Source: a virus. Taken from it: 28,243 nt of DNA. The stretch lies in IMG/VR virus record IMGVR_UViG_3300027730_000112, positions 1-28,243 of that record; one strand, written 5' to 3'. Positions 18,663 through 27,072 of the stretch are shown one piece after another. Under the pieces are notes generated by a model that saw only the letters and a program-made list of their open reading frames with translations, had not been told where the DNA came from and did not search any database. The position numbers and the translations under genes are program-made. The stretch's first letter is position 1, and each line of letters starts with the position of its first letter.

Positions 18663-20532
18663 GTGATTGTAATAATTTAATTAATAATTTTTGTAGTTTG
18701 TTTACTACACTTTCATCTATCATTTTACCACTTTCTAAAGCTTTTCTAAGCTCATCTGGGGACAAGTCTATGAAGGTAAAAGCACCATTGTATTTTTTAA
18801 TATAATAGTTTGCTTCCTCTCTTGGTAGTACATGTTTACCTTGTTTACCTGCTTGTAAACCTGCGGAGTTTAATAAAATAAGTCCATCTTTATTCCAACC
18901 TATAATAGCTATCATGTGACCAAAACCATCATCAATACCATTAAGGACATAATCGTATATGTTCCAGTGCCAATCTAGTCCCATAACAGCACCTCTTTTT
19001 TCGTCTCTGTATTTCCATAAAGTAGCTCTAACATTGTCATAGTGGTCGTATTTACCTGATATTTCTACATAAGCTTTTTTACGTTGTCCGATAGCTATCT
19101 GATATAAGTCATTTAAGTTAGGGAAGTTTTTTAAATATCGTACTTTATCTTTATCTTTTATAGTAAAAGGAGCAAATACTTTACCTATTGCACCAACTTT
19201 AACATGTCCTTTAAGAGCATATGAAAATGTTTGCCCCCATTCTTCTTCATTTCCTGATAGGCTTTTAGATACTGCAAACGAGTATAAAGGGTCTAGTACA
19301 AAACCTTCTTGAATAGAAGATATCGCACAAGTACTGTAAGCGGAACAGTTATGCACGGCACTATTATTTACTATATAAGTTTTATCATCTTCAACTTCAA
19401 GATTGTACACTGTTCCATTTGGTCTGAATTGTTTTTTCTCTATTTTATTTATTCTTGCGTAAAAATAGTTTTCATCTTCTCCGTAGTTAACTCCTTTATT
19501 TTTATTATAAGACCATTCAAGATAATAGCTCTGTAATCTATCTTTTTTTTCTTTTACTTTATGTAAAAAAGAATGAATATCATTTCTAGCAAGTATTATT
19601 TTTATCTGTTCCAAAAGATTTAAAGAAGTCATGCCAATTACTTTTCTTTTTTTACCCTTTGTTCCATCTCCATCAAAAACTCCCCTCACTATATTCATTT
19701 GCAATTTTGGTTCAATACACATTAATCGTCTGTTTATTCTTTTATGATTACAAATTTTATTACCTAGTTCATGAAAAATTGAAACCCAATTACTTTTATG
19801 AAACGAATTACCACCAGAAATATATACTTTCGTTGTAGTTAGATGTTTATATCTATTTATTGACACTGTTGCACCATATCTTTCCATAACATTTTTTATT
19901 CTATTGGCAAAATTGATTTCTTTATAATGTAAAGAAAATGCAACTCGATATTCGTCAATATGACCCTCTGCTAAATACATACCTAATACCCAAAGAAATT
20001 CGGGGTCTCTTTCATATGCATTCAAAGTTGTATCCCTTATTATGGTTTTTATTTTTGGTTGAACAACAAAATCTCCGACCCTTAAATCCTCGGCTTTTAC
20101 TTCCTCTATTTGTTTTTTTGAAATAAATCCTTTTATACCAGTACTGCCATAGTTTTTTATTCTCCTTTTAATAGCAAAAAAAGGATGACTCGGTGTTGTT
20201 TCTATAGTTCTAAAGTCACCTTTTATATCAATTTTAACACTATTGCCTTGCCATATTCTTTTTAATTTTTTATTAACTCTTCTAACATTTGAATCTTTTG
20301 TTATAACAAATTCTCCTTCTTTTATGTTTTCAATATTTTTGTATGTGAAATCTTCCATCAATACTTTCGTTTTACCATAAAAGCAAAAATCAGTGTCTTC
20401 TTGGTCTTGCACCTCTAAATATTCCAGCATGTATTCTTCTGGCAATTCTTCCAGTTTAGGAAGCGTGATGAGAGCACCTAATTTAATATCTCTCTCGTCT
20501 TTTTTTTCTTGTCTTAATCCACTTGATATCAT
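18583..20532 (-). CDS. papain-family (C1) protease precursor with intein
   Basis: A 649-residue precursor. Residues 1-49 and 396-649 form a C1-type cysteine protease of about 303 residues after splicing. The oxyanion Gln is Gln 44 (VQDQEDTDF), the nucleophile is the Cys in CSAYSTC (396), the His is in FGHMIAIIGW (539), and the Asn is in LLNSAG (555). Gln-to-Cys spacing after splicing is six, as in papain. A hydrophobic helical tail (residues 610-640) follows. Residues 50-395 are an intein. The protease lies between coiled-coil or tail genes and the endolysin; it might cut virion precursors or host surface proteins. There is no signal peptide. Its ATG overlaps the preceding stop (ATGA). Confidence 0.88.
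   Translation of the reverse strand: MISSGLRQEKKDERDIKLGALITLPKLEELPEEYMLEYLEVQDQEDTDFCFYGKTKVLMEDFTYKNIENIKEGEFVITKDSNVRRVNKKLKRIWQGNSVKIDIKGDFRTIETTPSHPFFAIKRRIKNYGSTGIKGFISKKQIEEVKAEDLRVGDFVVQPKIKTIIRDTTLNAYERDPEFLWVLGMYLAEGHIDEYRVAFSLHYKEINFANRIKNVMERYGATVSINRYKHLTTTKVYISGGNSFHKSNWVSIFHELGNKICNHKRINRRLMCIEPKLQMNIVRGVFDGDGTKGKKRKVIGMTSLNLLEQIKIILARNDIHSFLHKVKEKKDRLQSYYLEWSYNKNKGVNYGEDENYFYARINKIEKKQFRPNGTVYNLEVEDDKTYIVNNSAVHNCSAYSTCAISSIQEGFVLDPLYSFAVSKSLSGNEEEWGQTFSYALKGHVKVGAIGKVFAPFTIKDKDKVRYLKNFPNLNDLYQIAIGQRKKAYVEISGKYDHYDNVRATLWKYRDEKRGAVMGLDWHWNIYDYVLNGIDDGFGHMIAIIGWNKDGLILLNSAGLQAGKQGKHVLPREEANYYIKKYNGAFTFIDLSPDELRKALESGKMIDESVVNKLQKLLIKLLQSHVALLIKQITGNVGGIISATFSKKQD
19348..20385 (-). 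other. intein with LAGLIDADG homing endonuclease
   Basis: A 346-residue intein (residues 50-395 of the precursor). Block A begins at Cys 50 (CFYGKTKVLMEDF), block B has the T-x-x-H pattern in TTPSHPFF (His 116), block F is YNLEVEDDKTYIVNN, and block G ends in VHN (His 394, Asn 395) followed by Cys 396. Two LAGLIDADG-like motifs, LGMYLAEGH (183-191) and RGVFDGDG (283-290), indicate a homing endonuclease that may still be active. All residues for splicing are present. The insertion is directly before the protease's catalytic Cys. Confidence 0.93.
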
Positions 20533-20948
20533 TTTGATAATATATTAAATATTAAATACTTTAATCCAGCACCAATAATTGCTATTCCTCCAAATATACC
20601 AGCTACCCATGCAATAAATGTTTTTGTACCACGAGCAGTAATCAATATTTGGTGTACATCTTTCATATCGCCTAACATTTTTTCAAGTGAATCAGTTAAA
20701 TATTGTATAACTTTTTGTTGTTCTTTATTTACTTCTATTTGTGCAGAAAGTCCATCAGTAAGGTCTTTTTGTATTTTATCTATTTTTCCATTAACAACTA
20801 TTTTTATAGTTGACTCCACTGTATTTTTCACTTCTTGTTTATGTTCAAAAAACAAGTCATTAAAGGTATGTATTAGGCTTTCACGACTTTGGTTCCTCAT
20901 ATCTCTTTCTACATCCATTGCTATTTTTTTTACTTGTTTTGTGTCCAT
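20529..20948 (-). CDS. coiled-coil protein with C-terminal membrane helix
   Basis: I start at the ATG 20948 (139 residues); an in-frame TTG at 20969 would overlap the preceding gene. The first hundred residues are charged and helical (MDTKQVKKIAMDVERDMRNQ, with VNGKIDKIQKDLTDGL as a turn). Residues near 108-134, TFIAWVAGIFGGIAIIGAG and the following hydrophobics, form a membrane helix. This layout recalls small phage membrane proteins placed between tail genes and lysis genes (sometimes called holin- or spanin-like). The actual role is not shown. Confidence 0.6.
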   Translation of the reverse strand: MDTKQVKKIAMDVERDMRNQSRESLIHTFNDLFFEHKQEVKNTVESTIKIVVNGKIDKIQKDLTDGLSAQIEVNKEQQKVIQYLTDSLEKMLGDMKDVHQILITARGTKTFIAWVAGIFGGIAIIGAGLKYLIFNILSK

Positions 20949-20955
20949 GCCTAGT

Positions 20956-21321
20956 TTACTTACTCTCAATAATTTCTGGCTCTACAGCCTCGATAACATC
21001 TGCTTTTACTTCTTCTTTTACTTCTGGCACTTCTGTTTCAATCACAGCTATTTTTTCTTTTTTCTTATCAATTACTTCTTGCAATTTAGTAATCTCTGCA
21101 TTCAATTGGTCGATAGGGTTAACATATGAGGCTATAAGCTCATCTCGTCTAATAGTAAGGTCTGACTTTTGTATTTCAAGTTGTTCTATTTCTCTTTTAA
21201 AACCAGAAAGGTCAATCAAAGACACTTTAATTTCCTCTGGTACTACATATTCAAGAGTTTTAATTTCTTCTTTGATAAGTCCGCTTTCGTATAGTGTGTA
21301 TTTTACTTCTTCTGTTTTCAT
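20956..21321 (-). CDS. coiled-coil phage protein
   Basis: A 121-residue acidic protein. The middle (DLSGFKREIEQLEIQKSDLT and LNAEITKLQEVIDKKKEKIA) is a long heptad-like coiled coil, and the last 25 residues are Glu/Val/Pro-rich. The N-terminal TLYESGLIKEEIKTLEYVVP resembles the start of short phage tail-associated proteins. There is no membrane segment. It is cotranscribed with the S74-type protein gene two bases away and may be a tail accessory or chaperone. Unknown function. Confidence 0.58.
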   Translation of the reverse strand: MKTEEVKYTLYESGLIKEEIKTLEYVVPEEIKVSLIDLSGFKREIEQLEIQKSDLTIRRDELIASYVNPIDQLNAEITKLQEVIDKKKEKIAVIETEVPEVKEEVKADVIEAVEPEIIESK

Positions 21322-21322
21322 A

Positions 21323-22747
21323 TTATTTGTTTTTTAATTTAATAATTTCTCGTTGTTGATATATAAGCACTAATCCAAATATACCAAATACAATCCATTT
21401 CCAATTTTCTTCTGCACTTCTTTTTCCTTGTCCTACATATTGAGGTAATGCTTCTATTTTTGTATCAAGTTCTTGAATAGCCTTTGAGTTAATAGCAATT
21501 AAAGCTGGTAAATCTATTGAACGAGCAATACCTTCTTTGTCGTATCCATCTGCAAGATGAGAATCTATTTCTTGTAAAGATTGTGCTCCAAAACCATAGC
21601 GAAGTCTGTCTGTATTATCATTGTAGTAAAAAGAGCTTGGTTGTATTTTATTTACCATTTCAAGAGCTGAAAAAGTAAGTTTCTTAAGTGGTGTTTTTTG
21701 TTCTTCGTCAGATACAGTACAGGTAAGAGCGGCATTTTCTGTAACTTCTTTGGTTGTTGCATTAATACATACTGAATTTGGTGTTCCTGTAGATCCAGTA
21801 AGACCATTTACTGCCATAGTTCCTGTGACTGATAAAGTTTTCCAAGGTGTAGTTGTCCCCACTCCCACATATCCATTTCTATCAACAATCAATAATGTTG
21901 CAGTAGAAGAACCAATGATAAGTGGTGTCGCTCCCGCAGCTGCATTGATTGAGAGAGTGCCAAATGCAGTAGTAGTTCCAATACCCAAATTACCAACAGT
22001 ATCTATTCGTGCTCTTTCTGCACCACTGATTCTAAACACATGTGCCGCTGCATCAAAGTTGGTGTTTGCATAAGCTGCGGTGTTTCTGTTATATGTTTGG
22101 AAGGTAACCGCACCAATGGCAGGTATTATTTCAGACGCAGCGGTGCCGCTATTACCACCTACTACAAGTTTTGCAAGAGGATTCGCTGTCCCAATACCAA
22201 CATTTCCATTATTCAACAAAGTTATTATAGGAGTTGTTGTCGCATATACATCAGTACTTGTGCCTATATACAAGTTTCCACTTCTGTTAGATAGAAGCAT
22301 GTGTTTTGCATCTGTACTTCCTGCGGAATCTGATATAGCAAAGTCAGGGCGTGTGCCTGCAACTTGAAGTCTCCATGCAGGTGTCGTTGTTCCAATACCC
22401 ACATTCGCACCTGTGTAAGTGACAAAAGAAGAAAGAGAAAGACCACTGTCTTTGATTAGCTTACCTGTTGTGCCGTCGAATAGGGCGACGTTAGAGTCAA
22501 CGGATGAAACGGGTCCGACGACATCACCAGAGCCACAAGTGCCTAGTGTATAAGTAAAAGGTGAGTTATTAGATATAATAAGACATTTATTTAAATCTCC
22601 TGCTGTTGCAGTACCTATGCCAGTGCCTCCTTGAGTTGCGGTTATGATTCTTGGATTGCTTCCTAAAGTAAAATCTTGACCAAACAAACTTGATATCAAG
22701 ATTAAACCTATCGCTACAATTTCTTTAATGTTATTTAAAAATTCCAT
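21323..22747 (-). CDS. S74-type fibre protein with hydrophobic ends
   Basis: A 474-residue fibre-like protein. After a hydrophobic N-terminus (VAIGLILISSLFG) comes a beta-rich body with four GIGTTTP-type repeats (near 117, 183, 254 and 294), then an S74 intramolecular-chaperone domain: SDEEQK (346-351, Ser and Lys of the cleavage dyad), LEMVNKIQPSSFYYND, RYGFGAQSLQEID and LPALIAINSKAIQEL. A C-terminal membrane helix (WIVFGIFGLVLIYQQ, 451-465) follows, which is unusual for a virion fibre. S74 domains trimerise the fibre and are then cut off, so the helix could be released with the chaperone. A host-surface role is an alternative. Confidence 0.8.
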   Translation of the reverse strand: MEFLNNIKEIVAIGLILISSLFGQDFTLGSNPRIITATQGGTGIGTATAGDLNKCLIISNNSPFTYTLGTCGSGDVVGPVSSVDSNVALFDGTTGKLIKDSGLSLSSFVTYTGANVGIGTTTPAWRLQVAGTRPDFAISDSAGSTDAKHMLLSNRSGNLYIGTSTDVYATTTPIITLLNNGNVGIGTANPLAKLVVGGNSGTAASEIIPAIGAVTFQTYNRNTAAYANTNFDAAAHVFRISGAERARIDTVGNLGIGTTTAFGTLSINAAAGATPLIIGSSTATLLIVDRNGYVGVGTTTPWKTLSVTGTMAVNGLTGSTGTPNSVCINATTKEVTENAALTCTVSDEEQKTPLKKLTFSALEMVNKIQPSSFYYNDNTDRLRYGFGAQSLQEIDSHLADGYDKEGIARSIDLPALIAINSKAIQELDTKIEALPQYVGQGKRSAEENWKWIVFGIFGLVLIYQQREIIKLKNK

Positions 22748-22748
22748 A

Positions 22749-23600
22749 TTATTTTCTTATATAGATTATGTCTGCAACAGTATTATCATCAGGTGTAAAT
22801 AATAATGTTATTATTTTACCAGATACAGTGAAATGAACACCTAGTTGTTGTTGTTGACCTTGATAATTGAACCAAATTGCTTTTCCATTTGAAGCAATGT
22901 TGTGTACTAAGTTTATTGTAGTTGTTGCAGATGATAGGTTTGTACTTTGTGTTTCTACATTACCCATACCACCACTTCTAAACGTAGTATTATTTGTGTT
23001 ACTAGATGTCTCGTTCGGAGTATTTTTAAGTCCTGTACGATAGTCTAATTTTTTCTGTTCTGGTAATGATTCAATACCTCTTGCTATCTCGTCAAAAGTA
23101 GGTATTTTTAATTTTGGCAATAATTCGTTAACAGTTTTTTTATAATCTACTGTAATAGTAGAAAACATATTCTCAATCATTTCTTTTATTTGTCTTTCCG
23201 ATGGATAATCAAGTCCTTCGATTGGTGTTTTACCGTCTTCACCTTTTTCTGGCGGTGGTATTTGAGATTTTATAATTTCTGTGAGTTCTTCTATTGTAGG
23301 TACTTTTCCATCTTCACCTTTTATAGATTCCCCTTTTTCACCTTTAAATAGCTCTGGGTGTTCATAGACATATTCTTTTACACTATTAACAGCTTCTTTT
23401 ATTAATGGATTTATTTCTTTTTTTACAGCCTTAATTGCTTCATCTCTCTCTTTTACAAATTTATTTATTATTTCTTGAGTCTTTTGTTCAAAAGCTTTCA
23501 TTACTATTTCATTTGCAACAGATTTTAATTGCTCAAGATAAAGCAGTGTAGCAAATGCAGGGTCTTTTTTTATTTGTAAATATTGGTCTAGTCTTTTCAT
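22749..23600 (-). CDS. tail protein with short collagen-like segments
   Basis: I prefer the ATG at 23600 (MKRLDQYLQIKKDPAFATLL), since the longer frame would overlap the upstream gene; this gives 283 residues. A helical first third is followed by GEKGESIKGEDGKVP and EKGEDGKTPIEGLDY, short Gly-x-y runs typical of phage fibre connectors. The C-terminal third (GMGNVETQSTNLSS, then IWFNYQGQQQQLGVHF) is beta-rich and ends in a receptor- or knob-like strand pattern. It is likely trimeric and part of the tail tip or fibre base, upstream of the S74 protein in the operon. Confidence 0.68.
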   Translation of the reverse strand: MKRLDQYLQIKKDPAFATLLYLEQLKSVANEIVMKAFEQKTQEIINKFVKERDEAIKAVKKEINPLIKEAVNSVKEYVYEHPELFKGEKGESIKGEDGKVPTIEELTEIIKSQIPPPEKGEDGKTPIEGLDYPSERQIKEMIENMFSTITVDYKKTVNELLPKLKIPTFDEIARGIESLPEQKKLDYRTGLKNTPNETSSNTNNTTFRSGGMGNVETQSTNLSSATTTINLVHNIASNGKAIWFNYQGQQQQLGVHFTVSGKIITLLFTPDDNTVADIIYIRK

Positions 23601-23616
23601 ATATATATTATAACAT

Positions 23617-25224
23617 TTATTCTTCTTCACTAAATATACCAGAAAGGGCATCAACTAAGACTTTTCTCATTGTTGGCTCTGCTTTTTCAAGTGCATTTAC
23701 AAAAGGTTCTGCCTTTTTACCTTGTTTACCAACCCATGCAGTTACTTGAGCCACTCTCTCTGGCGGAACAATTGTTTGTATCAATCCTCCTACTCTGTCG
23801 CCAATACTAGCAGATGTCCTGCTTATTCCTTGTGCCATTTCTCTACCTGCTTCTATTGATAATAAATCCTCTCCACCTGTCATCTTACTAATAACATCTC
23901 TAGCTATTTGTTTATTTGCAGTAAATAAATTAGCTACTTTCCTAGATACTTGGTCAATAAGTTCTGGTGTTACAGATTTTCCAGTTATTTGTCCCATTTG
24001 ATTTTCTAGTTGTTGAATAAACTGCATAGCTGTCTTATATTCATTATTCATTTCTCTAATACCAGGTACTCGTTCAGCTACATAATCGTCTATTGAATTT
24101 ACAACTTTATATATAATTGCATTTGCTCTCTTTAGACTAGGAGATTCTGCCCTAGCATACCCTTCTATTATTTGACTAAGCCTATTAAGACCAGAAGGTG
24201 TTATATCTGTCCAATCAGAAAACTTGTTAACAACTCTACTCATAACCGCTTCTTCTTGTTGATTTAGAGATGAGTTTGAAAAATCAAATCCACTTTTTGT
24301 TGAACCAGACACATTAAAATCTTTAAGTCCACCAGTGACATATTTCTTTAGAGACCCCAAAGATAAGTTAAAATTGTTACCATTTGGGTCTTTAATTATG
24401 GAAGTACCAGTTTGCGGATTTATCAAAGTCATACCATCTTTTTTAGATACTCTAAAATTAGACAATACTTCTGTATAGTTTTTTTCTATATCATCCAATG
24501 TATTTGAATATGTTTGCTTTGCAGATTTTGCAAAATTCTTAGTGAAATCCACTACTGATTTTGCACCACTTCTTAATACTTGGACTGGATCACCTTTTAT
24601 ACCTTGCATAGCTAATTCTGGGTCTTTTAAAACTTGTTCCACAACTTCTGAACCTTTAGAAGTCAATAAACCAGCACCACGTTTAAATATGTTACTTAAA
24701 TACTTTGCTCCTACCTTAAGAGTTCCAGGTATAGCTTGTGATGCTAGAGAAATACCACCTTGTTGAGCTAGTTTAAACTTACCTTCTTGTGCAGATAAAA
24801 CACCAATATCAGCAATAGTTCTAGCTAAAACTCGTTGAACAAATGGTAATGATTTTGTTGCAGTACTTACTTTACTTAGAGGAATAGCAAACTCGACAAT
24901 ACGTTCAATTCCTTTACCTATTTTTTGAAGAGTATTTGTTGCTTTTAAGGTTTCTTCAGGTATTCCAATTTCATTTTCAGGTATTCCCATAGCTTTACCT
25001 AGTGGTTTGGCAACAACATTACCAATATTCTGTAATGTTTCCAAAGCTCCTTTGCCAGCTCCTTTAAATACATCTACATTAGTAGAAGTTTCTTTTGTAG
25101 AAGAATTATCAGAATTAAGAAAATTCATTTTTTCATCGGCTGATTGTGAATCACTAGTTAAAACTGGCTTATCAATACCATATTTTTTTCTTGCTTCTAT
25201 TATCTGTTCTGGTGTGAGAGCCAT
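23617..25224 (-). CDS. putative internal virion or ejection protein
   Basis: A 535-residue protein with no catalytic motif. The first part (MALTPEQIIEARKKYGIDKP) is hydrophilic. Residues 50-180 hold several amphipathic or weakly hydrophobic helices (FKGAGKGALETLQNIGNVVA, EFAIPLSKVSTATKSLP), as in internal podovirus proteins ejected into the host membrane. The rest is helical with Asn/Ser-rich links. It lies between two other large virion-like genes. An ejection or internal core protein is my best reading by size, helical content and position; a tail-hub component cannot be excluded. Confidence 0.5.
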   Translation of the reverse strand: MALTPEQIIEARKKYGIDKPVLTSDSQSADEKMNFLNSDNSSTKETSTNVDVFKGAGKGALETLQNIGNVVAKPLGKAMGIPENEIGIPEETLKATNTLQKIGKGIERIVEFAIPLSKVSTATKSLPFVQRVLARTIADIGVLSAQEGKFKLAQQGGISLASQAIPGTLKVGAKYLSNIFKRGAGLLTSKGSEVVEQVLKDPELAMQGIKGDPVQVLRSGAKSVVDFTKNFAKSAKQTYSNTLDDIEKNYTEVLSNFRVSKKDGMTLINPQTGTSIIKDPNGNNFNLSLGSLKKYVTGGLKDFNVSGSTKSGFDFSNSSLNQQEEAVMSRVVNKFSDWTDITPSGLNRLSQIIEGYARAESPSLKRANAIIYKVVNSIDDYVAERVPGIREMNNEYKTAMQFIQQLENQMGQITGKSVTPELIDQVSRKVANLFTANKQIARDVISKMTGGEDLLSIEAGREMAQGISRTSASIGDRVGGLIQTIVPPERVAQVTAWVGKQGKKAEPFVNALEKAEPTMRKVLVDALSGIFSEEE

Positions 25225-25225
25225 A

Positions 25226-27070
25226 TTATTTAGAAGTTAAAACTTGTAAAATATCTTCCCATGAATACCCATCTTCAACCATAGAATTGACCGTTGGTTG
25301 TAATTTAGGGTTTTTAGTATACAAGCCTTTTACTTGTTGATTAGCAGGTACTATTGGAGTCACATCGGAATTTATATTATCTGTTTTAAATAGTTCATCA
25401 TAACCATTTATTCTAAATCTAAAATAAGCATCAGAACCTGTTAAAAAATTTTCTCTAAGAGAAGCTATTTTAGCTGCATTTAGCTCTTTATCTTTTCCAA
25501 TACTAGGAAATACACTCTCATATGCTTTACCTTCTGATTCTGTAAATGCTGCACCAGAAACAGCCCTTCTAAAGCTAATTATTGACAAAGCAATATCATT
25601 TGCCATTCTTGCTAGAGCTGGGTCAGTAATTTTTTTATTAATTGAATCATAATCTGCTTTACCAATTTTCTCAAGACTTTTTTGTGAAATATTAGTAAAT
25701 ATTCCAGTATCAATTCCAGCGTTTTCAAGCTGTTGAAGTCCATTCTCAACTTTGTTAAGAGATTGTAGTCCTTGTTCATATCCGATAATAACTTGTGAGT
25801 TTGTTTCTCCAAATGAATTCTTTGCATATTGCATTACAAGATTTTTTGCACCATTTACATCTCCATTCAACAGCTTTGTCCTTATTGCTTCATCTGCTCG
25901 CTTTCGTGCATCAACTGTAGCAAATTTCATACCCTCAAGTGCATCATTTATTGCACCTGTAGTATCTTTTCCAATACCAGGGACATCAGTAACACCAACC
26001 CCTGAGCCTGTTTGTGTAATAGTTTTAGGTTCTCTTCCAGCCGCACCTTTTAATTTAATGTAATCAAATAAATTATTAACTCCACTTGGTAAAGCTCCTG
26101 GTATATTTTTTAGGATAAAATAATCCTTTGCATCCCCAGTTAATTTTTCCTCAAATCCTTTAGAATCTTCCTCTGGCGGTAAAAATCTTTCAAGACTTTC
26201 TTTTATTTCTTTAGTAGTTAAAGTTTTTCCAGATGCCTCAAATATTTCTTCAATAGTCGAATAACCACTGTTTATTGCATTAAATACTGCATTGTCAGTT
26301 TTAATCTCACGATTTATTTTATTTGACTCTTTTGCTTGTTCTTTTATCAGATAAAGAGCTTTTTCTTCAATATTACCTAACTCTTGTGTTAATTGTGCCG
26401 CCAAAGACATAGTATTAGACTCTAGTGCTTGGTTGATATCTGCTACTTTATAATTGTATTCTTGGTCTAATTTTGATATTTCATTTATACCTTCTTGTTC
26501 TTTCATTGTAATAAAACTTTCTGCGGACATAGGACTATAACGAGATATACCAGAGCGTTGTAATGCTGTTTCAGTGCCTCTGATACCTCTGTTAAAACTT
26601 TCTTGCATCAAAGACTTTCTTTCAGTAAGTTGTCTATTAAGTGAGTTTATTTGTCCTTGTGCGTTAGTTTGTTGAGAAAATATGGATGTATTGAATACAT
26701 TTTTAACATTTTCTATTTGTTTATCAAGTCTACCGATGTATTCTCTGTTTATTTTTTGTTCTGGCGTTTCGTCTTCGTTAAGTAATTCAGTAGGTATGTC
26801 TGATTGTTGATTTTGAGTTTGTTGTGATTGCTTGTTTTGCACTTGTGTTACTCCTTTAATAGCTTTGTTTGCTGTATCTATTTTAGGTTGTATTTTAGTT
26901 TCAAAATTAGTACGAGCAGTTGATGTAGCAAGCACAGAAGGCTCACCTCTTTGAAGACTTGCGTAATTTTGGGCTTGTTGAAGTCCTACATCTGATAGGA
27001 ATTTAGGATTAACTGAAGTATTGGCTCCAGTCATTATCATTCCCGAATTGTCTTTTATTAAATCGTTCAT
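25226..27070 (-). CDS. large helical virion protein, possibly internal
   Basis: A 614-residue protein dominated by Gln/Asn/Lys-rich helices. It begins MNDLIKDNSGMIMTGANTSV, with a low-complexity NKQSQQTQNQQSDIPTELL part, long coiled segments in the middle (NIEEKALYLIKEQAKESNKI) and a final GYSWEDILQVLTSK. There is no membrane segment or enzyme motif. It begins two bases after the stop of the 389-codon gene and sits one base before the 535-residue gene. Together these two resemble the paired large internal virion proteins of short-tailed phages; a tape-measure-like role seems less likely because it lacks a hydrophobic belt. Confidence 0.5.
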   Translation of the reverse strand: MNDLIKDNSGMIMTGANTSVNPKFLSDVGLQQAQNYASLQRGEPSVLATSTARTNFETKIQPKIDTANKAIKGVTQVQNKQSQQTQNQQSDIPTELLNEDETPEQKINREYIGRLDKQIENVKNVFNTSIFSQQTNAQGQINSLNRQLTERKSLMQESFNRGIRGTETALQRSGISRYSPMSAESFITMKEQEGINEISKLDQEYNYKVADINQALESNTMSLAAQLTQELGNIEEKALYLIKEQAKESNKINREIKTDNAVFNAINSGYSTIEEIFEASGKTLTTKEIKESLERFLPPEEDSKGFEEKLTGDAKDYFILKNIPGALPSGVNNLFDYIKLKGAAGREPKTITQTGSGVGVTDVPGIGKDTTGAINDALEGMKFATVDARKRADEAIRTKLLNGDVNGAKNLVMQYAKNSFGETNSQVIIGYEQGLQSLNKVENGLQQLENAGIDTGIFTNISQKSLEKIGKADYDSINKKITDPALARMANDIALSIISFRRAVSGAAFTESEGKAYESVFPSIGKDKELNAAKIASLRENFLTGSDAYFRFRINGYDELFKTDNINSDVTPIVPANQQVKGLYTKNPKLQPTVNSMVEDGYSWEDILQVLTSK

Positions 27071-27072
27071 TG

